64,000 bases of DNA. It comes from Isoetes taiwanensis. Its lineage: Eukaryota > Streptophyta > Lycopodiopsida > Isoetales > Isoetaceae. Under the pieces are notes generated by a model, which was not told where the DNA came from, made no database searches, and saw only the letters and a program-made list of their open reading frames with translations. This document shows, one piece after another, positions 57,748 through 64,000 of the stretch (positions are counted from its first letter, which is position 1; each line of letters opens with the position of its first letter). The DNA lies in assembly GCA_021234155.1 (NCBI GenBank), contig JAJEKV010000102.1, positions 1,236,456-1,300,455 of the forward strand, given 5' to 3'. Made by a program: the position numbers and the translations under genes.

Positions 57748-58415
57748 GGAAATGATCAGAGGTAGCTAATGAACCATTAGCAGTGAGAGTAGATATATGA
57801 TCTACAAGTTGTGTTCTAGCCAATGCTAAATCTACAACAGTAATCCCATCTCCCTTTGCTCCAATGGATGTACGCTTTTTAGTTTCTGGAAACTTCTTAA
57901 TTCCATTAAGAACAATCAAGTCTAGAGCACTACACATGTTCAGCAAGTGACTACCTTGTGGTTGCACATCTATATATATATATCATCTGTCTCTTTAGCC
58001 CATCCAACTGAATATAGTTCTTCTTTGCTGATCTGCTCCATCCATATGGGATCCCCATAGTCATCAGACACATACTCTTGCTTATTTGCTATTCTGCTAT
58101 TAAAATCTCCCATCAAAATGATATTTCCAGATGATGTTAAATCTAAGGGATCATGTTCTAAGTGATGCAATGGATCATCCTTATCCATATTAGCTGATGC
58201 ATATGCAACAGACTCTCTTGGTGGGAAATAACAATCTACAACATATAGTTTCTTGTTCTTCCCCAAAAATTCAAGCCATATGTATTGTTTTGAACTATTT
58301 TCTTTTACAAACTTAGCCATCTGCATGATTTATGTACGAACATAACAAGAAACTCCACCAACACCTTTCCTTCTCCATCCTTTTACATTCCACACTCTAG
58401 TGCCTTGGTGTAAAA
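57748..58415 (-). pseudogene. LINE-E APE-type endonuclease
   Basis: From high to low: KGVGGVSCYV, a stop, then 58326-57970 with YVVDCYFPPRES and the catalytic ILMGDFNSRI, then after a frameshift LDLIVLNGIKKFP and ATSDHFPI (catalytic SDH). The N-terminal Asn and Glu motifs are missing. It nicked the target DNA to prime reverse transcription. Confidence 0.85.
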
Positions 58416-60350
58416 TCTTGTATAACAATGTTTGAAATCAAATGCACTTGTTTAAAAGTGTGTTTCAAAGATTACCTTTTAAATTCTTCAAACAATTAAA
58501 ATTTGCATGTTTTTTCTAAACCTGGTTTTTCAATAACCAAAACCACCTCAAAAGTTGACTTTTATCCCGACCGAGAAATTTTGTTTGATGTGCTAAAAAA
58601 TCATTCATCAATTTTTGGTATATTTTAACACATAAGTGAATTAGTTTTTTTCCCTTCAGTCAGTTGTACATATAATTCGAAGACTTTGTCCATGCACAAA
58701 TCAATTGATTGGAAAATAAAGGGACCTTAGTGAATTCATTTACTTTAAAGGAAATCAATACATTTTTAACACAATTAAATGGAACCTTTTTCAAGGTTTT
58801 AACGTGCCATATATGGATTTTCTGTGTTTTTAACAAGAAATTACATCTTTGAACCTGGCCTTTTGCCATGCTCTTCCACAATAGATTTTAGCACACTCTA
58901 TTTGAAGATTAAGAGAGTAGCGTTTTATTTCAATCATGCTTGTATATAGTTCCTGGACGAAGAAAGCAAGCAGCAGGAAAGCAGCAGGAATCCATACTTG
59001 GTGCTCCATATTCCACTACTCAGATACCAACCCTGACATGTTACTGCAGTGAGTAGTCTAATCTGTTAGTCTAGTGGGTGCAATCATAACCGTAGTGACT
59101 GCGGCCTTCAGGTTGCAAGGAGTGCAACACATTAAGAATCATTGCTGAAGCCCATATCATAGAGGAGTGGCAACTGCCCAAGACTGAAAAACATGCTTAT
59201 AACTATCATTCATGAACCACCTAGCAATAAACGAAAGAATGAAGCAGTTCTGAGGCAAGAGTGAGAAATTAAAACATAAGCTATATGCCAGTGCTTCTAT
59301 CTATACTCAAAACACAAAGACAGAGCAACATCTCTGATTCTTGTGCTCCTTATATCATAGTTTTATTAATGGCCACGAGATAACTAAAAATAATGCTGCT
59401 TCTATCAAGTGGAACTTTAATGCCGAACTAAACACATGGCAGACTGGTAAAAACCAAATTCTTCATCACAACCTAGAGAACTAAGGCGATAATTTAAAGA
59501 AGCTTTGCTACCGTTGCCTATTCTGGCAGAGCTGCTGTAGCTGCACACTATATGTTAATCCCATCATAGTTCGTAGGATGGAAAAATTACATAATTTTTG
59601 CTAAGTATCCAGCCAGACACATAGGACAAATCGATGCTTTTTTACCTGAAAATGTTGCCGTAGATGTGTTTCTATGTTGCTTTCTGATTGACCTGCATAG
59701 ACAGTATATTGTCGTTTTTGCTCTGATCGTTCTACCGCTGAATCCTAATCCTTTGCCTGATAATAAATTGTGGATAAAGTTACTTGTGAAAACGCAGATG
59801 AAATCACACATGAAATTGAAGCAAAAACTCCTCCTGGACCATACAATGTGGAGTCAGAAGCAGGAGCACGAAGTATAACGGCTATACACCCAGCTAGAAC
59901 TATGTTTACAACAGATTCTAGGGTAGAAGCATGAAAGGGTGGGCAAAAAAAGTGCCAGTATTTTACATTTACAGATTCAAACTGTAAGGAATTCAAGTCT
60001 AGTGTACAAATTCAAAATGTAAGGTTCAAAATGTAAGGATTGAGGAAAGTTCAAAATGTGCGCCAAGATTTCGGGAGAATTTGGTATAATTATAGAGAAT
60101 ATTGGACGTCAACCACCTTTATTAATGATAGGCAACTCCATATAAAATTCAAAATGTACATTACAAATACTTTAACCCAGTTCAATTTTTTAAAATTGGT
60201 CTGTGCGGTATAAATTCATACACTACCTTTGTATGAATTCATACAAGCAAATAAATTTATCTGCTTGTGATTAAGTTCTTCCAATCCTAGTTATGTTTAG
60301 CCTAGCCTAGTTATTTTTAAACAATAAATGTACATTCTAGATAGTTGTAT
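58416..60350. other. AT-rich intergenic DNA, no supported gene
   Basis: Only short overlapping frames. An 18-bp perfect palindrome TTGTATGAATTCATACAA lies at 60229-60246, and TTCAAAATGTAAGG-like units recur near 59990-60050. Weak splice-like sites near 59650-59700 on the minus strand were not strong enough for a gene model. Confidence 0.4.
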
Positions 60351-60356
60351 AGTTGT

Positions 60357-60973
60357 ACCATTAACATTATTAACATAAACCATTGTATTTAACACATTTA
60401 AAATAAAATCCCCCTTAAACCCCCTTTGGTTTGGGTGCATATTCACACGGGGGTTACGTAGGGCAGCGAGAGCCCTTAAAATATATTCATAATACATGTA
60501 CAAAATTAACACTATTAAGTACATTCTCTCAAACCTTATAGTATTTTGCAAAACTTAATATACAGTATACAAAAATTTGTACATGCATACCCCACAAATG
60601 AGGATCGCTATGTACGGTCCAGATCTTGGAATGTGCATATTCACACGGGGGGTTACTCCGGGCAACGAGAGCTGTCGGATGGGCATATTTGCTCTTTATT
60701 CCAAGATTTGGACCGTACATAGCGATCCTCATTTGTGGGGTATGCATGTACAAATTTTTGTATACTGTATATTAAGTTTTGCAAAATACTATAAGGTTTG
60801 AGAGAATGTACTTAATAGTGTTAATTTTGTACATGTATTATGAATATATTTTAAGGGCTCTCGCTGCCCTACGTAACCTCCGTGTGAATATGCACCCAAA
60901 CCAAAGGGGGTTTAAGGGGGATTTTATTTTAAATGTGTTAAATACAATGGTTTATGTTAATAATGTTAATGGT
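60357..60973. repeat. 617-bp near-perfect palindrome, foldback-type element
   Basis: The left arm 60357-60632 and right arm 60698-60973 are both 276 bp and inverted copies with two mismatches. A 65-base spacer (60633-60697) separates them. The termini are ACCATTAACA and TGTTAATGGT. The 6-bp direct repeat AGTTGT adjoins both ends (60351-60356 and 60974-60979), which suggests insertion by transposition. Mirror-image open frames on both strands are a consequence of the palindrome. A transcript would form one long hairpin. Confidence 0.9.
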
Positions 60974-61119
60974 AGTTGTGTGTTGATTGTTATATTAAAA
61001 AAAATTTTGGGCAAGGTAAACTTTATGGGCCTAAATATTAATTACTAAAAAGCACAATAACACGACAAATTATTTCCATGGCAAATGGATTCAATTGATG
61101 ATTGCATGTATGCATTCTT

Positions 61120-61235
61120 ATATACATGGCATTCAAGTATTACCCATTTTTCTCAAAACAGCCGCTTAAGAATTTCCTAGCACTCTATATATACATGGCA
61201 TTCAGATATTCCCCATTCTTCTCAAAATAGTCAAT
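61120..61235. repeat. Imperfect direct duplication of about 45 bp
   Basis: TATACATGGCATTCA, a short variable part and TTCTCAAAA occur at about 61121-61160 and again at about 61189-61230. Confidence 0.7.
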
Positions 61236-61788
61236 AAGCCGCATTGTGTTACTGTGTAATTCTGTGTAATTCTGAGATTTGAAGAGATGTACATGGATGC
61301 GCATTGATAAATAGGCCAGATGCAACTTATTCCCATACCGGGTATAACGTGCCATTATAGATAGAACATAGTTTCCACATTGTGGATGCCAATTCGGATG
61401 TCAACTTTATGTGCATCAAGCAGCGAGTTCGGATCTCTACTTGATAGGTCCTAAGCAAATTCGACAAAATCCATAGAAGCCAATATGTTATGCTAGATAT
61501 TGATGTTCGCAGGCAACGTAAAAGGCCTGCATACAAAAATGCCAAAAGATGTACACAATTGGAAGAACAAGAAATATACTAACTTGGAAACAAACATTAA
61601 CTAACATCTCAAAATCTTCATGCTCAACTGATGCTCATCTACCAGATAAGGATGCAAAGATAATATCACAAAATACAAAGAGCCATCATAGCATACAGTG
61701 CCGGAGCTACATTGCCATACTTGTGGCAACTAATACCAACTAATATAAATCCCAAGCTTGGTTCTTTCCTATGGGGTTTGAACCCACA

Positions 61789-62168
61789 TAGCCCTCCTAT
61801 CATGTAAGGAAGCATGAAAGATAGAAAGCTGCTAGAATTAAAGAAATTTAAGGGAGGTAAAACAACAAAATATCTATAATCACAAATGCTATCCATGATA
61901 TTTCATATTTGATAGAACAAAAATGTAAATAAGCTACAGAATACTATGATGCGGTTGCTGCTAAAAATAAGAAGAGTAGCCCTCCTATAATGTAAGGAAG
62001 CATGAGAGATAGGAAGCTGCTAGAATTAAGAAATTTAAGAGAGGTAGAACGACAAAGTATCTGCAATCACAAATGCTATCCATGATATTTTCATATTTGA
62101 TAGAACAAACCTGTAAACAATCCTGCTACAGAATAACATGATGTGGTTGCTGCCAAAAATAAGAAGAG
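61789..62168. repeat. Tandem duplication of about 190 bp
   Basis: Unit 1 (61789-61976) and unit 2 (61977-62168) both begin TAGCCCTCCTAT and end AAAAATAAGAAGAG, with roughly 10% differences by eye. If the candidate host gene on the minus strand is real, this lies in one of its introns or downstream of it. Confidence 0.88.
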
Positions 62169-62241
62169 AGATTCTTTGTATTCCATGGCTTTTTTAGAAC
62201 AAGGGATGCACGAAAACAAGAATATGGAAATTGTGCTCACC

Positions 62242-62779
62242 TGAGACCAGCAGGTCTGGTCGCAAGATGTCGAAGCAGTCGTTGCCTTGAAGAATCGGTT
62301 GCTGTGGTGGCTACGCAGGATACAATGATTCTTGTTCTCCTTTTTATAATAACAGGTCGATGCTTCCCCTGTACCTAAACGTCATCGATGTGCCCCAGAA
62401 CCAGGCTTGGATTCTATGGCCATTGATCTGCAATTCATTAAAGACCTTTGTGCCATGGCCTTGTAGGACGTAATTAGCTGTGTTCATCATAGTAGGTAAT
62501 ACGCTGAATAAAATACATGCTTCAAACCTGGTTGAAAAAGAACAAATATGGCTTAGGACATTTGCAAGCCTTCCATCTGTTCTTTTGAAAGTGAAGCGGG
62601 TGCACATAACCAAAAGTGTTCAATAGTTGCCCCTCTTTATGCCTTCCTTTAAAATGTCTGAAAGGCTCTAAAGCACTCTTTATTATTCATATTATCTCTT
62701 ACCTGCATTGTTATTTCTATTCTCACAGTATTGCACCAGTGACATTGCACTAAGATTCGACCTGATAAATCTCCCAACA
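62242..62779 (-). other. Candidate exons of an unidentified host gene
   Basis: Three minus-strand blocks have good splice borders. About 62760-62703 begins after TTATCAG and ends at CAG|GTAAGA; one frame gives CHWCNT. About 62529-62344 follows a strong pyrimidine tract ending CAACCAG and encodes FNELQINGHRIQAWFWG before a stop. About 62327-62242 ends at CAG|GTGAGC and encodes NDCFDILRPDLLVSG. I could not join them in one frame and cannot name the gene; the last block weakly recalls the HPDLLISG segment of DNA2 nuclease-helicases. Confidence 0.3.
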
Positions 62780-64000
62780 CATTTAACACAACCAAGTCCA
62801 AATGAAGTAAAATTATGCATGCTGCTATGAGCGGAAAACCCCAAGCAGCAACTATTCCAAAGAGCAACTATACAAAGATTACGAAACCGGCCCAAAGACA
62901 AACCAAAGAGCAAAAATCCCGGCCATATCCTTTCCTCACTTTTCGGAAATTATGTTTTCCACAACCAAATTGCACTCCCAAATTTACGCTTTTGTTTGCA
63001 CGATAATTCGCTTGAATGCAAGGCTCAAGAATGTCTCGCCAAATAATTCCTTGCATAATTGAGAGGTTGCTCCAAGTCTTCACGAACCGAGGAAGAAATT
63101 CCTTGCTGCATACTCGAATTTTGACAAAGATCGCCGCTTTGCCTTATGCCCGCCCTGAACTGAAATACCTAAATCGCTTCAAATTAACCCTAAAGTAATG
63201 TGGCTCGAGCCCCACATGCAATAATGACTTTTAAATAAATCATAGAAATACAAAACAATGGGGATAAATTTTAAATAAATCATGGAAATAAAAATAAAAA
63301 AGGGGTAAACCATTGAAGATATGGATTTCAAGAAAAAAAATACGAGGCGCACTCTAGAAGTACTGATTAGTATGCCTCGCAGAATACGCCCATCAAATCA
63401 TATAAAAACCATAGCAAAAACCGTACAAAAATACAAAAAAAAACCCTCTGTTATTTTGCTACATATTCTAAGATACATGTGCACACTTCATTAAAAAAAA
63501 TGTGCTTCACATTCTGCCCTTAAAGTACATTTTTGTCAAGCATCCTTCATGTATAAATTTATACGGAAGGACACATTCAAAGATCCACGTCAAAATGGTC
63601 TGGCTGCTCTCATGTGCCCTTTGCATATAATGAATGCTCTTTGTATAATTTTTTGTAGTGTTTCTTAAAGTAGGTTAAAAAATATTGTTTTATGTGTCAC
63701 CAAACTTACTTATGAACTTGAAGCATTAGGATTTCACAGCATATAAAAATTCTTATTCTTACTTGTTCTTTACTGCATACTTGATGGGTCATTTGAGGAA
63801 TAAATCGCGTCTTCAAGTTTTATTTACAACCTCAAAATGGTGCATGGAATTTTGAGCAAATGTCCAAATCATCAAATGTGTACTAAAAAAGGCATAAAAT
63901 GTGTTGTTTTTAGAGGAATCTTTGGAATATTCCTTTAAAGTGCATTTCAACAAAATTAGTGCATTTGATTTGAACGTTGTTGTATGTCCCTGAGTCCACT
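62780..64000. other. Right end of the window, no supported gene
   Basis: 62780-63200 has moderate coding-like frames on the minus strand (for example 63083-62868) that may be a leader or first exon of the candidate gene, but no model is supported. From 63200 the DNA is very AT-rich with A-runs and one short inverted repeat (TATAAATTTATA near 63552). Confidence 0.35.

Larger units (their letters stand above)
52440..58415 (-). mobile_element. LINE-E: non-L1 LINE, split by MITE-2 and LINE-F
   Basis: Own DNA is about 58415-57748, 55656-53963 and 53157-52440. It includes the endonuclease missing from LINE-C, -D and -F, so it is the longest copy of the family. Removing LINE-F with one TSD joins the endonuclease (SDHFPI) to the linker in one frame; removing MITE-2 joins the C-terminal part in one frame. 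The outer ends are approximate; no clear tail was found. Confidence 0.85.

Noticed and set aside
59745-59996. Minus-strand frame with YGPGGVFA, recalling the membrane-associated progesterone receptor motif
   Set aside because: The following residues do not continue that domain and the frame has no start or splice support.
60297-61048. Pair of near-identical small proteins on opposite strands
   Set aside because: The identity follows from the palindrome; there is no domain or codon signal.
61760-61800. B-box-like GGTTTGAACCC suggesting a tRNA or SINE
   Set aside because: No A box at the right distance and no cloverleaf on either strand.
62242-62327. DNA2 nuclease-helicase exon
   Set aside because: Only one short segment (DILRPDLLVSG) recalls the family, and the neighbouring blocks do not join in frame, so the name was not assigned.

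Overview
This is a stretch of nuclear DNA from a land plant with a large, repeat-rich genome. The evidence is two Ty1/copia elements (one with a clear initiator-Met tRNA primer-binding site), a Ty3/gypsy chromovirus, plant-type L1 LINEs (ORF1 with a DUF4283-like part, ORF2 ending in a zf-RVT finger), a pogo-like DDE transposase and short hAT-type non-autonomous elements. The abundance of a second, non-L1 LINE family with microsatellite tails hints at a seedless plant (fern, lycophyte or bryophyte), but that is inference. No bacterial operon, CRISPR array, rRNA or convincing tRNA gene is visible, and I can name no host gene with confidence.

Layout. 0-1 kb: a possible spliced small gene. 1.4-3.8 kb: a broken pogo-like transposase on the minus strand. 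3.8-10 kb: mostly AT-rich non-coding DNA with one candidate two-exon gene (minus, 6.3-7.7 kb). 9,995-40,020: a single 30-kb nest. Copia-A (TSD TAGTT) is interrupted by LINE-A (11,177-16,643) and, in its 3' LTR, by LINE-B (19,241-39,473). LINE-B is itself interrupted by a 13.6-kb chromodomain Gypsy element (19,509-33,065, TSD CAAGA) and a 572-bp hAT-type MITE (37,450-38,021). 41.3-50.7 kb: LINE-D, split by Copia-B (42,799-50,131), whose 5' LTR is split by LINE-C (43,250-44,749). 52.4-58.4 kb: LINE-E on the minus strand, split by a second hAT-type element (53,158-53,962) and by LINE-F (55,657-57,742). 58.4-64 kb: AT-rich DNA with an almost perfect 617-bp palindrome (60,357-60,973), a 190-bp tandem duplication and possible exons of an unidentified host gene.

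Most insertion boundaries were fixed from target-site duplications (TSDs), and several are confirmed because removing the insert rejoins the host element's reading frame. Every transposable element with coding capacity is broken by stops or frameshifts. The most unusual structures are: (i) the 617-bp palindrome, arms of 276 bp with two mismatches, flanked by a 6-bp direct repeat; (ii) four copies of a ~65-bp nested stem-loop in the long leader of the Gypsy element, in two pairs, each pair upstream of a TATA box and an unrecognised open region; and (iii) the nested insertion stack itself.
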